A stretch of 64,000 nt of DNA from Pseudomonas sp. Os17. Lineage in GTDB: Bacteria; Pseudomonadota; Gammaproteobacteria; Pseudomonadales; Pseudomonadaceae. The notes under the pieces were generated by a model that was not told where the DNA came from, made no database searches, and saw only the letters and a list, made by a program, of their open reading frames with translations. Positions 8,564 to 19,061 of this stretch are shown piece by piece; position 1 is the stretch's first letter; every line of letters begins with the position of its first letter. The translations under genes and the position numbers were made by a program. The stretch is taken from positions 3,537,501 to 3,601,500 of the forward strand of contig NZ_AP014627.1 of assembly GCF_001547895.1 (NCBI RefSeq), in the 5' to 3' direction.

Positions 8564-10084
8564 ATGAACCCACTCAGCCATAACGCACGTATCGCCGTGG
8601 TCGGCGCCGGGGCCATGGGCGCCGGTATCGCCCAGGTCGCGGCCCAGGCCGGGCACCCGGTGCTGCTGCTGGACAAGCGGCCGGGCGCCGCGGCCCAGGC
8701 CATTGCCGCGATCGACCAGCGCCTCGGCCAGCGAGTGCTCCAGGGCAAGCTTGCGCAGAGTGCCCAGGAGGCCGTCCGCTGCCGCCTGCAGGCGGCGCAG
8801 AGCCTGGAGCAACTGGCGGACAGCGACCTGATCATCGAAGCCATCGCCGAACAGTTGCCGGCCAAGCAGCAACTGTTCGCCGAGCTGGAAGCCCTGTGTC
8901 GCGCCGACTGCATCCTCGCCAGCAACACCTCTTCCCTGTCGATCACCGCCATTGCCGCCGGCCTGCGCCACCCACAGCGCCTGCTGGGCCTGCACTTCTT
9001 CAACCCCGCGCCAGTGATGGCCCTGGTGGAGGTGGTGCGCGGGCTGGCCAGCGATCCGGCGCTGGCGGACGACCTGTACCGAACCATGAGCCGCTGGGGC
9101 AAGCATCCGGTGCACAGCCGCTCGACCCCGGGTTTTATCGTCAATCGCGTGGCCCGGCCCTTCTACGGCGAAAGCCTGCGCCTGCTGCAGGAAGGGGCCG
9201 GCGACTGCGCCACCCTCGACGCCCTGCTGCGCGAGGCCGGCGGCTTCGCCATGGGCGCCTTCGAACTCACCGACCTGATCGGTCAGGACATCAACTACGC
9301 GGTGACCTGCTCGGTGCACGCGGCCTATTACGGTGATCCGCGCTACCAGCCGTCACTGATCCAGAAGGAGTTGGTGGATGCCGGCTACCTGGGGCGCAAG
9401 AGCGGCCAGGGCTTCTATCGCTACGCCGCAGACGCGTCACGCCCGCCCGCCGTCGGCCTGAGCAGCGACACGACCGTCGACCACTGCGTCGTGGAAGGCG
9501 ACCTGGGCTGGGCCGCCCCCCTGGTCCAGCGCCTGGAGAGCCGGGGCGTCCAGGTGATCCGCCGCGACGGTCGGGGCCTGCTGCGGGTCGGCGAGGCGAT
9601 CCTGGCGCCGAGCGACGGCCGCCCGGCCGGCCAGCGGGCCCGAGACGAAGGCCTGGGCAACAACCTGGTGCTGTTGGACCTGGCCCTGGACTATCGCCAA
9701 GCCAGCCGCCTGGCCATCAGTTGCCCCCAGGCGATCGCGCCCCAGGCCCTGGACCAGGCCGTCGCCTTGCTGCAACGGGCCGGGCTGCAGGTCAGCCGAC
9801 TCAGCGACACCCCGGCGCTGGCGGTCTTGCGTACCGTGGCGATGCTCGTCAACGAAGCCGCCGATGCCGTACTGCAGGGCGTGGCCTCGGCGGCGGATAT
9901 CGATCTGGCCATGCGCAGCGGGGTCAACTACCCCCTGGGGCCCCTGGCCTGGGCCGACCAACTGGGCCTGCACCCCCTGCTCAAGGTGCTGGAACACCTC
10001 CAGGGCGCCTATGGCGAGGAACGCTACCGGCCCTCCCTGCTGCTGCGGCGCCACGTGGCCGAAGGGAGGACCTTCCATGACTGA
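8564..10084 (+). CDS. paaH: PaaH, 3-hydroxyadipyl-CoA dehydrogenase
   Basis: 506 residues. The N-terminal Rossmann domain has the NAD motif GAGAMGAGIA (about 14-23). ASNTSSL and GLHFFNPAPVM follow, containing Ser and His residues of the 3-hydroxyacyl-CoA dehydrogenase site. Two 3HCDH C-terminal domains follow (about 187-285 and 400-500), the double-domain layout typical of PaaH. It oxidises 3-hydroxyadipyl-CoA to 3-oxoadipyl-CoA with NAD. The start codon lies 2 bp after the paaG stop. The 3' end overlaps paaI by 8 bp. Confidence 0.93.
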   Translation: MNPLSHNARIAVVGAGAMGAGIAQVAAQAGHPVLLLDKRPGAAAQAIAAIDQRLGQRVLQGKLAQSAQEAVRCRLQAAQSLEQLADSDLIIEAIAEQLPAKQQLFAELEALCRADCILASNTSSLSITAIAAGLRHPQRLLGLHFFNPAPVMALVEVVRGLASDPALADDLYRTMSRWGKHPVHSRSTPGFIVNRVARPFYGESLRLLQEGAGDCATLDALLREAGGFAMGAFELTDLIGQDINYAVTCSVHAAYYGDPRYQPSLIQKELVDAGYLGRKSGQGFYRYAADASRPPAVGLSSDTTVDHCVVEGDLGWAAPLVQRLESRGVQVIRRDGRGLLRVGEAILAPSDGRPAGQRARDEGLGNNLVLLDLALDYRQASRLAISCPQAIAPQALDQAVALLQRAGLQVSRLSDTPALAVLRTVAMLVNEAADAVLQGVASAADIDLAMRSGVNYPLGPLAWADQLGLHPLLKVLEHLQGAYGEERYRPSLLLRRHVAEGRTFHD

Positions 10085-10526
10085 GCAAGCCGCCATGGAG
10101 CTGGCCCGACGCTGCGCCCAGGGCCTTTTCCAGCGCGACCGGGCCAGCCAGGCGCTGGGCATGCGCCTGCTCTCGGTGGCTCCTGGCGCGGCGCGCCTGG
10201 GCATGACCGTCAGCCAGGACATGCTCCAGGGCCACGGCACCTGCCACGGCGGCGTGCTCTTCGCCCTCGCCGACTCGGCGTTCGCCATCGCCTGCAACAG
10301 CTACGACCAAGCCACGGTGGCCATGGGCTGCAGCATCGAATACATCGCACCGGCGCATCAGGGAGACACCCTGACCGCCGACTGCCATGAACAGAACCGC
10401 AGGGGGCGCACAGGGCACTATGCGGTTCGCATCGAAAACCAGCAGGGACAGCTGATTGCCCTGTTTCAAGGCAAATCCTACAAAGTGCGCGGCCCAGTGC
10501 TGACACAGGAGACAGACCATGAATGA
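10077..10526 (+). CDS. paaI: PaaI, hydroxyphenylacetyl-CoA thioesterase
   Basis: 149-residue hot-dog thioesterase with the family signature HGTCHGGVLFALAD (53-66); Asp66 is the likely catalytic acid. PaaI hydrolyses dead-end aryl-CoA intermediates and frees CoA. It overlaps paaH upstream by 8 bp and paaJ downstream by 8 bp, so the three are translationally coupled. Confidence 0.93.
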   Translation: MTEQAAMELARRCAQGLFQRDRASQALGMRLLSVAPGAARLGMTVSQDMLQGHGTCHGGVLFALADSAFAIACNSYDQATVAMGCSIEYIAPAHQGDTLTADCHEQNRRGRTGHYAVRIENQQGQLIALFQGKSYKVRGPVLTQETDHE

Positions 10527-11724
10527 CGCACTGATCATCGATGCCGTCCGAACCCCGATCGGGCGCTATGCCGGGGCGCTGAGCAGCGTGCGCGCCGACG
10601 ACCTGGGGGCGATCCCCCTGCGCGAACTGCTGCGCCGCCATCCGCAGGTCGACTGGAGCGAGGTGGACGACCTGATCTACGGCTGCGCCAACCAGGCCGG
10701 CGAGGACAATCGCAACGTGGCCCGCATGTCGGCACTGCTGGCCGGGCTGCCGACCCGCGTATCGGCGGTCACCCTCAACCGCCTGTGCGGCTCCGGGCTG
10801 GATGCCGTGGGCAGCGCCGCCCGAGCGATTCGCAGTGGCGAGGCCGGACTGGTCCTGGCCGGCGGCGTGGAGTCCATGTCCCGGGCACCCATGGTGCTGG
10901 CCAAGGCCGAAAGCGCCTTCTCGCGCCAGGCCGAGCTGTACGACACCACCCTGGGCTGGCGTTTCGTCAACCCCTTGATGCAGCAGCAGTACGGCATCGA
11001 TTCGATGGCCGAGACTGCGGAGAACGTCGCCGAACAGTTCAGCATCTCCCGCGCCGATCAGGACGCCTTCGCCCTGCGCAGCCAGCTGCGCGCCAGCGCG
11101 GCCCAGGCCAGCGGCCGCCTGGCCCGGGAGATCGTCCCGGTAAGCATTGCCCAGCGCAAAGGCCCGCCGCTGGAGGTGAGCGTCGATGAACACCCCCGGG
11201 CCGCAACCACCCTGGAACAGCTGCAGAAACTGCCGACGCCCTTCCGCCCTGATGGCAGCGTCACCGCTGGCAACGCCTCGGGACTCAACGACGGCGCCTG
11301 CGCCCTGCTGCTGGCCAGCCCGGCCCTGGCCCAGCGTCATGACCTGCGGCCCCGGGGCCGGGTGGTGGCCATGGCCACCGCCGGGGTCGAACCCAGGATC
11401 ATGGGCATCGGCCCGGTGCCGGCCTGCCACAAGGTGCTGGACCTGGCCCAGCTCAGCCTGGCGGACCTGGACGTGATCGAGCTCAACGAGGCCTTTGCCG
11501 CCCAGGCCCTGGCGGTGCTGCGCGAACTGGGGCTGGCGGACGACGACCCGCGGGTCAACCCCAACGGCGGCGCCATTGCCCTGGGGCATCCCCTGGGCAT
11601 GAGCGGCGCGCGACTGGTGACCACCGCCCTGCACGAACTGGAGCAGCGTCAGGGACGTTATGCCCTGTGCACCATGTGCATCGGGGTCGGCCAAGGCATT
11701 GCCCTGATCATCGAGAGGCTGTAA
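10519..11724 (+). CDS. paaJ: PaaJ, 3-oxoadipyl-CoA / 3-oxo-5,6-dehydrosuberyl-CoA thiolase
   Basis: 401 residues, the normal thiolase length. The nucleophile is Cys90 in LNRLCGSG, with His in [11 protein letters not shown] and the second acid/base Cys387 in [10 protein letters not shown]. PaaJ acts twice in the pathway, on 3-oxo-5,6-dehydrosuberyl-CoA after ring opening and on 3-oxoadipyl-CoA to give succinyl-CoA and acetyl-CoA. PcaF-type thiolases are close relatives; operon position decides for PaaJ. Confidence 0.93.
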   Translation: MNDALIIDAVRTPIGRYAGALSSVRADDLGAIPLRELLRRHPQVDWSEVDDLIYGCANQAGEDNRNVARMSALLAGLPTRVSAVTLNRLCGSGLDAVGSAARAIRSGEAGLVLAGGVESMSRAPMVLAKAESAFSRQAELYDTTLGWRFVNPLMQQQYGIDSMAETAENVAEQFSISRADQDAFALRSQLRASAAQASGRLAREIVPVSIAQRKGPPLEVSVDEHPRAATTLEQLQKLPTPFRPDGSVTAGNASGLNDGACALLLASPALAQRHDLRPRGRVVAMATAGVEPRIMGIGPVPACHKVLDLAQLSLADLDVIELNEAFAAQALAVLRELGLADDDPRVNPNGGAIALGHPLGMSGARLVTTALHELEQRQGRYALCTMCIGVGQGIALIIERL

Positions 11725-11805
11725 CAACCTCAGGATTCCATCCCTGCATGCACTCAGACCCCGCCTGCCGGCGAGAGACAAGACAACAACAATTCGAGTG
11801 AAACC

Positions 11806-13125
11806 ATGAACATGCCGATTGCCCGAACCGTGCCCGATACCCCGCTGGACCCGATGGAAACCGCCAGCATCGACCAGTTGCGCCAGCATCAACTGGAGCG
11901 CCTGCGCTGGAGCCTCAACCACGCCTACGAGCGGGTGCCCCTGTATCGCCAGCGCTTCGACGCCCAGGGCGTGCACCCCCAGGACATCCGCCACCTGGAA
12001 GACCTGGCGCAACTGCCCTTCACCACCAAGTCCGACCTGCGGGACCACTATCCCTACGGCATGTTCGCGGTGCCGATGCAGGAGGTGGCGCGCCTGCACG
12101 CTTCCAGCGGCACCACCGGCAAGCCCACGGTGGTCGGCTACACCCGCAACGACATCGACACCTGGGCCCAGGTGGTGGCGCGCTCGATCCGCGCCGCCGG
12201 CGGCCGACCGGGAGACAAGGTGCACATCTCCTACGGCTACGGCCTGTTCACCGGCGGCCTGGGAGCGCACTACGGCGCCGAGCGCCTGGGCTGCACGGTG
12301 ATCCCCATGTCCGGCGGCCAGACCGAAAAGCAGGTGCAACTGATCAAGGATTTCCAGCCGGACATCATCATGGTCACGCCCTCCTACATGCTCAACATCG
12401 CCGACGAGATCGAACGCCAGGGCCTGGACCCGCAGCAACTGGCACTGCGCCTGGGCATCTTCGGCGCCGAACCCTGGACCGATGAACTGCGCGGCGCCAT
12501 CGAGCGGCGCCTGGGCATCAGCGCCCTGGACATCTACGGACTGTCGGAGATCATTGGCCCCGGGGTGGCCATGGAGTGCGCCGAAACCCGCGACGGACCG
12601 ACCCTGTGGGAAGACCACTTCTATCCCGAGATCATCGATCCGCAGACCGGCCAGGTCCTGCCCGACGGGGAAATGGGCGAACTGGTGCTCACCTCCCTGA
12701 CCAAGGAGGCGCTGCCGATGATCCGCTACCGCACCCGCGACCTGACCCGCCTGCTACCGGGAACGGCACGCCCCATGCGGCGCATCGACAAGATCACCGG
12801 ACGCAGCGACGACATGCTGATCATTCGCGGGGTCAACGTGTTCCCCACCCAGGTCGAGGAACTGGTGCTCAAGGCCGAGCACCTGGCGCCCTGCTACGAG
12901 ATCCACCTGTACCGCCACGGCAATCTCGACAGTGTCGACATCCATGTCGAGCTCAAGAGCGAGCACCAGCACCTGGGGGACCCGCAACAACGGGCCATCT
13001 GCAGCGAGTTGAGTCGCCACATAAAGAACCATATCGGCATCAGCTCACGTATCGTTTTGCAGCCGCCATTCAGCCTGAAACGCTCCGAAGGCAAGGCTTG
13101 TCGAGTGCTCGACAAGCGCAAGTAG
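11806..13125 (+). CDS. paaK: PaaK, phenylacetate-CoA ligase
   Basis: 439 residues. The adenylate-forming P-loop ASSGTTGKPT lies at about 99-108 and the YGLSE motif near 245. The C-terminal domain carries the ITGRSDDMLIIRG hinge. It makes phenylacetyl-CoA from phenylacetate, CoA and ATP; the product is both the epoxidase substrate and the PaaX inducer. A strong terminator follows, so paaFGHIJK is one unit and paaABCDE starts anew. Confidence 0.94.
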   Translation: MNMPIARTVPDTPLDPMETASIDQLRQHQLERLRWSLNHAYERVPLYRQRFDAQGVHPQDIRHLEDLAQLPFTTKSDLRDHYPYGMFAVPMQEVARLHASSGTTGKPTVVGYTRNDIDTWAQVVARSIRAAGGRPGDKVHISYGYGLFTGGLGAHYGAERLGCTVIPMSGGQTEKQVQLIKDFQPDIIMVTPSYMLNIADEIERQGLDPQQLALRLGIFGAEPWTDELRGAIERRLGISALDIYGLSEIIGPGVAMECAETRDGPTLWEDHFYPEIIDPQTGQVLPDGEMGELVLTSLTKEALPMIRYRTRDLTRLLPGTARPMRRIDKITGRSDDMLIIRGVNVFPTQVEELVLKAEHLAPCYEIHLYRHGNLDSVDIHVELKSEHQHLGDPQQRAICSELSRHIKNHIGISSRIVLQPPFSLKRSEGKACRVLDKRK

Positions 13126-13143
13126 TCCTCAACAAAAACCAAC

Positions 13144-13169
13144 AGCCCCGCGATGACGGGGCTTTTTTT
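13144..13169 (+). terminator. Intrinsic terminator after paaK
   Basis: AGCCCCG pairs with CGGGGCT around CGATGA, followed by a run of seven T. It separates paaFGHIJK from paaABCDE. Confidence 0.9.
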
Positions 13170-13220
13170 GGCCTGGACAAACAGCTTGCCGACAAAGCGA
13201 TACAGAAACACAACATGACA

Positions 13221-13263
13221 CGCTATTTTATGTTTGATATTTATTTATGTATCACATATAAAC
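13221..13263 (+). promoter_or_regulatory. paaA promoter with PaaX-like operator
   Basis: TTGATA (13234-13239), a 17-bp spacer and TATAAA (13257-13262) form a good sigma-70 promoter. The spacer carries TTTATGTATC (13244-13253), identical over 10 bp to the paaF promoter motif; it agrees with the recalled PaaX consensus at 10 of 15 positions. Both promoters also share CGCTATT followed closely by TTTATGT upstream. Confidence 0.65.
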
Positions 13264-13303
13264 ATCACAGCCTCATCCACACCTTCAACCCGGGAGACAC
13301 TGC

Positions 13304-14293
13304 ATGTACGCACAGCTGGTAGACACGGGGGTCAAGCGCATCACGCCGCTGGCAGAAATGTCCGAGCAGGAACGCACCTTCCAGGAAAAAATCGACGGCG
13401 AGATCAAGATCGAGGCCAAGAACTGGATGCCCGATGCCTACCGCCAGACGCTGATCCGGCAGATCTCCCAGCACGCCCACTCGGAAATCGTCGGCATGCT
13501 GCCGGAAGGCAACTGGGTCACCCGCGCCCCGACCCTCAAGCGCAAGCTGCAACTGATGGCCAAGATCCAGGACGAAGCCGGTCACGGCCTGTACCTGTAC
13601 AGCGCCATGGAAACCCTGGGCGCCGACCGCGACGAGGAAATCGCCAAGCTCCACAGCGGCCGCGCCAAGTATTCGAGCATCTTCAACTACCCGACCCTGA
13701 ACTGGGCCGACATGGGCGCGGTGGGCTGGCTGGTGGACGGTGCCGCCATCGTCAACCAGGTGGTGCTGCAGCGCACCTCCTACGGCCCCTACGCCCGGGC
13801 CATGGTGCGCATCTGCAAGGAAGAGAGCTTCCACCAGCGCCAGGGCTACGAAATCCTCCTGACCATGATGCGCGAGGGCAACCAGGCGCAGAGAGACATG
13901 GTCCAGGACGCCATCAACCGCCTGTGGTGGCCGGCACTGATGATGTTCGGCCCCAGCGACGAACACTCCCCCAACAGCGCCCAGTCCATGGCCTGGAAAA
14001 TCAAGCGCCAGAGCAACGACGAACTGCGTCAGCGCTTCATCGACCAGACCATCCCGCAGCTGGAGCTGTTGGGCTGCACCTGCCCCGACCCGGACCTGAA
14101 GTGGAACGCCGAACGCGGCCACTACGACTTCGGCGAGATCCAGTGGCAGGAATTCTACGAGGTGCTCAAGGGCAATGGCCCATGCAACCAGGAGCGCCTG
14201 GAAACCCGCCGCCGGGCCATCGACGACGGCGCCTGGGTGCGGGCCGCCGCCGTGGCCCACGCCCAGAAACAAGCCAACAAGAACGCCGCCTGA
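13304..14293 (+). CDS. paaA: PaaA, catalytic subunit of phenylacetyl-CoA 1,2-epoxidase
   Basis: 329 residues, ferritin-like helical protein. The diiron ligands appear as two E-x-x-H motifs: Glu91-Ala-Gly-His94 (QDEAGHG) and Glu174-Ser-Phe-His177 (KEESFHQ), with further carboxylates upstream (Glu61). It is the oxygen-activating subunit that epoxidises the CoA-activated aromatic ring with PaaB, PaaC and the reductase PaaE. It is first of the second paa operon. Confidence 0.95.
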   Translation: MYAQLVDTGVKRITPLAEMSEQERTFQEKIDGEIKIEAKNWMPDAYRQTLIRQISQHAHSEIVGMLPEGNWVTRAPTLKRKLQLMAKIQDEAGHGLYLYSAMETLGADRDEEIAKLHSGRAKYSSIFNYPTLNWADMGAVGWLVDGAAIVNQVVLQRTSYGPYARAMVRICKEESFHQRQGYEILLTMMREGNQAQRDMVQDAINRLWWPALMMFGPSDEHSPNSAQSMAWKIKRQSNDELRQRFIDQTIPQLELLGCTCPDPDLKWNAERGHYDFGEIQWQEFYEVLKGNGPCNQERLETRRRAIDDGAWVRAAAVAHAQKQANKNAA

Positions 14294-14322
14294 GCGCGCC
14301 TGCCTGATCCGGAGTCAATCCC

Positions 14323-14604
14323 ATGTCTGAATGGACCCTTTACGAAGTCTTCGTGCGCAGCAAGCACGGTCTCAATCACAAGCATGTGGGCAGCGTGCAC
14401 GCCGCCGACGCCGCCATGGCCATGACCAACGCCCGGGACCTGTACACCCGGCGCAGCGAAGGCATGAGCCTGTGGGTAGTGCCCTCGGCGCAGATCGTTG
14501 CCTCCTCCCCGGATGACAAGGACCCGCTGTTCGATCCGGCCGACGACAAGGTCTACCGCCACGCCAGCTTCTACCAGCTGCCCCCTGAAGTCGGACACAT
14601 GTGA
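14323..14604 (+). CDS. paaB: PaaB, epoxidase bridging subunit
   Basis: 93 residues with the classic PaaB opening (WTLYEVFVRSKHGLNHKHVGSVH). It is non-catalytic; in the E. coli complex PaaB bridges PaaAC heterodimers. It lies 29 bp after paaA and 8 bp before paaC. Confidence 0.95.
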   Translation: MSEWTLYEVFVRSKHGLNHKHVGSVHAADAAMAMTNARDLYTRRSEGMSLWVVPSAQIVASSPDDKDPLFDPADDKVYRHASFYQLPPEVGHM

Positions 14605-14612
14605 GGCCGGCC

Positions 14613-15374
14613 ATGAACCCTGCAAACGATCTGATCAACCACCTGCTGCGCCTGGGCGACAGCGCCCTGATCCAGGGCCAGCGCCTGTGCGAATGGTGCG
14701 GCCGGGCCCCGGCCCTGGAAGAAGAACTGGCGCTGATGAACGTCGGCCTCGACCTGGTGGGCCAGGCCCGCAACTGGCTGGACTACGCCGCCGAACGGCT
14801 GGCCGATGGCCGCGACGCCGATCACCTGGCCTTCCGTCGTGACGAGCGGGCCTACCGCAACCTGTTGCTGGTGGAACAGCCCAATGGCGATTTCGCGGTG
14901 ACCCTGCTCAAGCAGTTCTTCTACGACGCCTGGCACCTGGAAACCCTCAAGGGCCTGAGCCAGTCGGCGGATGAGCGGATGGCCGGCATCGCCGCCAAGG
15001 CCCTCAAGGAAGTCACCTATCACCTGCGGCGTTCCAGCGAATGGGTCGAGCGCCTGGGAGACGGCACCGAGGTAAGCCACCAGCTCATGCTGCAGGCGAT
15101 CCCCCGGCTGTGGCGCTTCACCGGTGAGCTGGTCGAGCACCACGCCACGGAAATCGAGCTGCACCGGGCCGGCCTGTGGGCCGATCCGGTCCAGGTGGCC
15201 GAGGCCTGGCGCGCCACCGTCGAAACCCACTTCGCCCGGGCCACCCTGCCCGTGCCCGAGGCGCCGAGCCATTTCTACCTGGATGCACGCCGGGGCCTGC
15301 ACACCGAGCACCTGGGCCCACTGCTGGCCGAGATGCAATTCCTGCCGAGGGCCTACCCCGATGCGGTCTGGTGA
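14613..15374 (+). CDS. paaC: PaaC, structural subunit of phenylacetyl-CoA epoxidase
   Basis: 253 residues, ferritin-like fold related to PaaA but without the paired E-x-x-H diiron set. It forms the PaaAC heterodimer and shapes the CoA pocket. ATG at 14613 is preferred over 14601, which overlaps the paaB stop. Its 3' end overlaps the paaD start by 14 bp. Confidence 0.94.
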   Translation: MNPANDLINHLLRLGDSALIQGQRLCEWCGRAPALEEELALMNVGLDLVGQARNWLDYAAERLADGRDADHLAFRRDERAYRNLLLVEQPNGDFAVTLLKQFFYDAWHLETLKGLSQSADERMAGIAAKALKEVTYHLRRSSEWVERLGDGTEVSHQLMLQAIPRLWRFTGELVEHHATEIELHRAGLWADPVQVAEAWRATVETHFARATLPVPEAPSHFYLDARRGLHTEHLGPLLAEMQFLPRAYPDAVW

Positions 15375-15891
15375 ACTGATCGGCAGCGACCAGGGCGCGC
15401 GGAGCCTGCAACGGGGCGACCTGGACCTGGCCTGGAGCACCCTGGATCAGGTCATGGACCCGGAAGTGCCGGTGGTCAGCGTGCTCGACCTGGGCATCGT
15501 CCGCGACCTGGACTGGCAGGCCGGCCATCTGCAGGTGGCGCTGACCCCCACCTACTCCGGCTGCCCGGCCACCGAGGTGATCGAGAACGACATTCGCCAG
15601 GCCCTGGAACAGGCCGGCTTCAAGGCTCCGCGCCTGGTGCGCCAACTGACCCCGGCCTGGACCACCGACTGGATCACCGAGCGCGGTCGCCAGCGCCTGC
15701 GGGCCTACGGCATCGCGCCGCCCTCGGGCAGCAGCAAGCGCAGCCTGCTGGGGGACGCGCCCCAGGTGCTCTGCCCGCAATGCGGCAGTGCCCACAGCGA
15801 GCGCCTCAGCGAGTTCGGCTCCACCGCCTGCAAGGCCCTGTACCGCTGCCGCGACTGCCTGGAACCCTTCGACTATTTCAAGTGCATCTGA
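15361..15891 (+). CDS. paaD: PaaD, MIP18/DUF59 protein for epoxidase metal-centre assembly
   Basis: 176 residues. The DUF59 (MIP18) domain has DPEVPVVSVLDLGIV and the Cys motif SGCPATE at about 65-70. The C-terminal zinc-ribbon-like part has two CxxC pairs (CPQCGS and CRDC). PaaD is thought to help mature the Fe-S or iron centres of the epoxidase system. ATG at 15361 lies inside the end of paaC; the longer upstream frame belongs to a shadow of paaC. Confidence 0.92.
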   Translation: MRSGELIGSDQGARSLQRGDLDLAWSTLDQVMDPEVPVVSVLDLGIVRDLDWQAGHLQVALTPTYSGCPATEVIENDIRQALEQAGFKAPRLVRQLTPAWTTDWITERGRQRLRAYGIAPPSGSSKRSLLGDAPQVLCPQCGSAHSERLSEFGSTACKALYRCRDCLEPFDYFKCI

Positions 15892-15919
15892 GCCGCCCGC
15901 GCCTCAGAGGAGAATCACC

Positions 15920-16996
15920 ATGAGCCAGTTCCACCGCTTGACCATCAAGGATGTACGCAGCGAAACCCGCGACGCGGTGTCCATCGCCTTCGAGATTCCC
16001 CGGCACCTGCAAGCGCAGTTCCACTTCACCCAGGGCCAGCATCTGGTGCTGCGCACCGAACTGGAGGGCGAGGAAGTCCGGCGCTCCTACTCCATCTGCA
16101 GCGGGGTGAATGACGACGAGCTGCGCATCGCGGTGAAACGCGTCAGCGGCGGGCGCTTTTCGGCCTTCGCCAACGAACGGCTCAAGCCCGGGCAGTCGCT
16201 GGAGGTCATGCCTCCGGCCGGCCGCTTCCATGTCGAGCTGGAGCCGACCCGTCGCGGCCACTACCTGGCGGTGGCCGCGGGCAGCGGCATCACGCCGATC
16301 CTGTCGATCATCAAGAGCACCCTGGAAGGCGAGCCGCTGAGTCGCATCACCCTGCTCTACGGCAACCGCTCCAGCGCCTCGGCGCTGTTTCGCGAACAGC
16401 TGGAGGACTTGAAGAACCGCTATCTGCAGCGCCTGAACCTGGTGTTCGTGTTCAGTCGCGAACAGCAGGACATCGACCTCTACAACGGCCGCATCAACCA
16501 GGACAAATGCCGGCAACTGTTTTCCCGCTGGCTCGATGTCAGGCAACTGGACGCGGCCTTCATCTGCGGCCCCCAGGCCATGACCGAAACCGTGCGCGAC
16601 AGCCTCAAGGCCGCCGGCATGAAGGCCGAGCGCATCCACTTCGAGCTGTTCCATGCCGCCGGCGACGGCCAGAAGCGCCAGGCCCGGGAAGCCGCCCGCG
16701 CCCAGGACCCGCAGGTCAGCCGGATCACCGTGATCAGCGACGGTCGGGCCCTGGCCTTTGACCTGCCGCGCAACAGCCAGAGCCTGCTGGATGCCGGCAA
16801 CGCCCAGGGCGCCGAACTGCCCTATTCGTGCAAGGCCGGGGTCTGCTCCACCTGCAAGTGCAAGGTCATCGAAGGCGAGGTGGAAATGGACAGCAACCAC
16901 GCCCTGGAAGACTACGAAGTGGCGGCCGGTTATGTGCTGTCCTGCCAGTCCTATCCCCTCAGCGACAAGGTGGTCCTGGACTTCGACCAGCCCTGA
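15920..16996 (+). CDS. paaE: PaaE, epoxidase reductase (FAD / 2Fe-2S)
   Basis: 358 residues. The N-terminal FNR-like part has RRSYSICSG (FAD) and [11 protein letters not shown] (NADPH). The C-terminal plant-type ferredoxin has the Cys ligands [11 protein letters not shown] and a distant LSCQS. It passes electrons from NADPH to the PaaA diiron site. AGAGGAG Shine-Dalgarno lies before ATG 15920, 28 bp after paaD. Confidence 0.95.
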   Translation: MSQFHRLTIKDVRSETRDAVSIAFEIPRHLQAQFHFTQGQHLVLRTELEGEEVRRSYSICSGVNDDELRIAVKRVSGGRFSAFANERLKPGQSLEVMPPAGRFHVELEPTRRGHYLAVAAGSGITPILSIIKSTLEGEPLSRITLLYGNRSSASALFREQLEDLKNRYLQRLNLVFVFSREQQDIDLYNGRINQDKCRQLFSRWLDVRQLDAAFICGPQAMTETVRDSLKAAGMKAERIHFELFHAAGDGQKRQAREAARAQDPQVSRITVISDGRALAFDLPRNSQSLLDAGNAQGAELPYSCKAGVCSTCKCKVIEGEVEMDSNHALEDYEVAAGYVLSCQSYPLSDKVVLDFDQP

Positions 16997-17046
16997 ACCC
17001 AGCGTCGGTACGCGTGCCCCAGAACAACAACAAGAGAGAACCGCCC

Positions 17047-17355
17047 ATGAGCCCGCAAGAAATAGACCGCATCACCCGCCACCCGGACTTTATCCAGCTG
17101 GTCCGGCGCAAGCAGCGACTCTACTGGTCCCTGACCCTGGTCATGCTCCTGGCCTACTACGGCTTCGTGTTGCTGGTGGCCTTCAATCCCGGCCTGCTGG
17201 GCCGCTCGCTGTCCGGCGGGGCCACCAGCGTCGGCATGCCGGTGGGCGTGGCGATGATTCTCCTGGCCTTTGCCCTCACCGGTCTTTATGTGTATCGCAG
17301 CAACCGGCTGCTGGACCCGCTGAACGACAAACTCAAGCGCGAGTGCCGGTCATGA
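17047..17355 (+). CDS. DUF485 small membrane protein paired with the phenylacetate symporter
   Basis: 102 residues with two transmembrane helices (about 26-48 and 63-85) and the DUF485 N-terminal pattern [19 protein letters not shown]485 genes typically precede SSS-family symporters, as yjcH precedes actP. Here the stop overlaps the next start (ATGA), so it is coupled to paaL. It likely helps assembly or function of the permease; that role is inferred. Confidence 0.88.
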   Translation: MSPQEIDRITRHPDFIQLVRRKQRLYWSLTLVMLLAYYGFVLLVAFNPGLLGRSLSGGATSVGMPVGVAMILLAFALTGLYVYRSNRLLDPLNDKLKRECRS

Positions 17356-18998
17356 AGCGCGGTGCAGGAGCCTTCCTGCTGCCCTGCCTGCTGGCCTGGG
17401 ACCTGGCCCTGGCCGCCGACGACAGCGCCCGCCCGCTGAACGGGAACGCCATCGGCATGTTCCTGGTGTTCGTCCTGCTGACCCTGGGCATCACCCGCTG
17501 GGCCGCCCTGCGCACCCGCTCGGCCAAGGACTTCTACACCGCCGGCGGCGGCATGAGCGGCCTGCAGAACGGCCTGGCGATTGCCGGTGACATGATCTCC
17601 GCCGCGTCCTTCCTGGGTATCTCGGCCATGATGTTTCTCAACGGCTACGACGGCCTGCTGTACGCCCTCGGGGTGCTGGCCGGCTGGCCGATCATCCTGT
17701 TCCTGATCGCCGAACGCCTGCGCAACCTGGGCACCTACACCTTCGCCGACGTGGTTTCCTATCGCCTGGCCCAGACGCCGGTGCGCCTGACCTCGGCGTT
17801 CGGCACCCTGACCGTGGCCCTGATGTACCTGGTGGCGCAGATGGTCGGCGCCGGCAAGCTGATCGAACTGCTGTTCGGCCTCAGCTACCTCCACGCGGTG
17901 ATGCTGGTGGGCCTGCTGATGGTCTGCTACGTGACCTTCGGCGGCATGCTGGCCACCACCTGGGTGCAGATCATCAAGGCGGTGATGCTGCTCTCGGGCA
18001 CCAGCTTCATGGCCTTCATGGTGCTCAAGCACTTCGGTTTCAGCAGCGAGGCGCTGTTCGCCCGCGCCAGCGAGGTGCACGCCAAGGGCAGCGCGATCAT
18101 GGCCCCCGGCGGGCTGCTGTCGAACCCCATCGACGCCATTTCCCTGGGGCTGGGGATGATGTTCGGCACCGCCGGGCTGCCCCATATCCTCATGCGCTTC
18201 TTCACCGTCAGCGACGCCCGGGAAGCGCGCAAGAGCGTGCTCTATGCCACAGGTTTCATCGGCTACTTCTATCTGTTGCTGATCGTGGTCGGCTTCGGCG
18301 CGATCGTCATGGTCGGCACCGAGCCCGAGTATCGCGACGCCAGCGGCGCGATCATCGGCGGCGCCAACATGATCGCGGTGCACCTGGCCCAGGCGGTGGG
18401 CGGCAACCTGTTCCTGGGTTTCATCTCGGCCGTGGCCTTCGCCACCATTCTTGCGGTGGTGGCCGGGCTGGCGCTGTCCGGCGCCTCGGCGGTGTCCCAT
18501 GACCTGTATGCCTGCGTGATGCGCCAAGGCCAGGCCAGCACCCAGCAGGAAATGCGCGTCTCGAAGATCGCCACCCTGTGCATCGGCGTCCTGGCCGTGC
18601 TGCTGGGGCTGCTGTTCGAATCGCAGAACATCGCCTTTCTCTCGGGGCTGGTGCTGGCGATTGCCGCGTCGGTGAATTTCCCCGTGCTGTTTCTTTCCAT
18701 GTTCTGGAAAGGCCTGACCACCCGGGGCGCGGTGGGCGGCAGCCTGGCCGGGCTGATCTCGGCGATTGTCCTGCTGATCCTCAGCCCGGCGGTCTGGGTC
18801 AATGTGCTGCATCACCCCCAGGCGCTGTTTCCCTACGCCAACCCGGCGCTGTTCTCCATGAGCCTGGCGTTCCTTACGGCCTGGGCCTTGTCCGTCAGCG
18901 ACCGCTCGCCCCGGGCCGAGCTGGAGCGCGGCCGCTACCTGGCGCAGTTCATCCGGTCCATGACCGGCATCGGCGCTGTCGGCGCCAGCCATCACTGA
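17352..18998 (+). CDS. paaL: PaaL, sodium:solute symporter for phenylacetate (ActP-like)
   Basis: 548 residues of the SSS family: a possible signal-like first helix (ends near 22), then about 13 transmembrane helices. The SSS signatures are present ([30 protein letters not shown]). Close relatives are the acetate permease ActP and the phenylacetate permease PaaL. Location between paaABCDE-DUF485 and paaZ supports phenylacetate uptake. Substrate is inferred from context. Confidence 0.88.
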   Translation: MKRGAGAFLLPCLLAWDLALAADDSARPLNGNAIGMFLVFVLLTLGITRWAALRTRSAKDFYTAGGGMSGLQNGLAIAGDMISAASFLGISAMMFLNGYDGLLYALGVLAGWPIILFLIAERLRNLGTYTFADVVSYRLAQTPVRLTSAFGTLTVALMYLVAQMVGAGKLIELLFGLSYLHAVMLVGLLMVCYVTFGGMLATTWVQIIKAVMLLSGTSFMAFMVLKHFGFSSEALFARASEVHAKGSAIMAPGGLLSNPIDAISLGLGMMFGTAGLPHILMRFFTVSDAREARKSVLYATGFIGYFYLLLIVVGFGAIVMVGTEPEYRDASGAIIGGANMIAVHLAQAVGGNLFLGFISAVAFATILAVVAGLALSGASAVSHDLYACVMRQGQASTQQEMRVSKIATLCIGVLAVLLGLLFESQNIAFLSGLVLAIAASVNFPVLFLSMFWKGLTTRGAVGGSLAGLISAIVLLILSPAVWVNVLHHPQALFPYANPALFSMSLAFLTAWALSVSDRSPRAELERGRYLAQFIRSMTGIGAVGASHH

Positions 18999-19061
18999 GT
19001 TGTCTCCCGGCGCCCGGTACGGTGCGCCGGCCCTCACTTGACCCTTCGGAGCCTTTCTCCC

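Noticed and set aside
10210..12618. 802-codon minus-strand frame opposite paaI, paaJ and paaK
   Set aside because: Crosses three coupled genes on the other strand and shows no protein motif.
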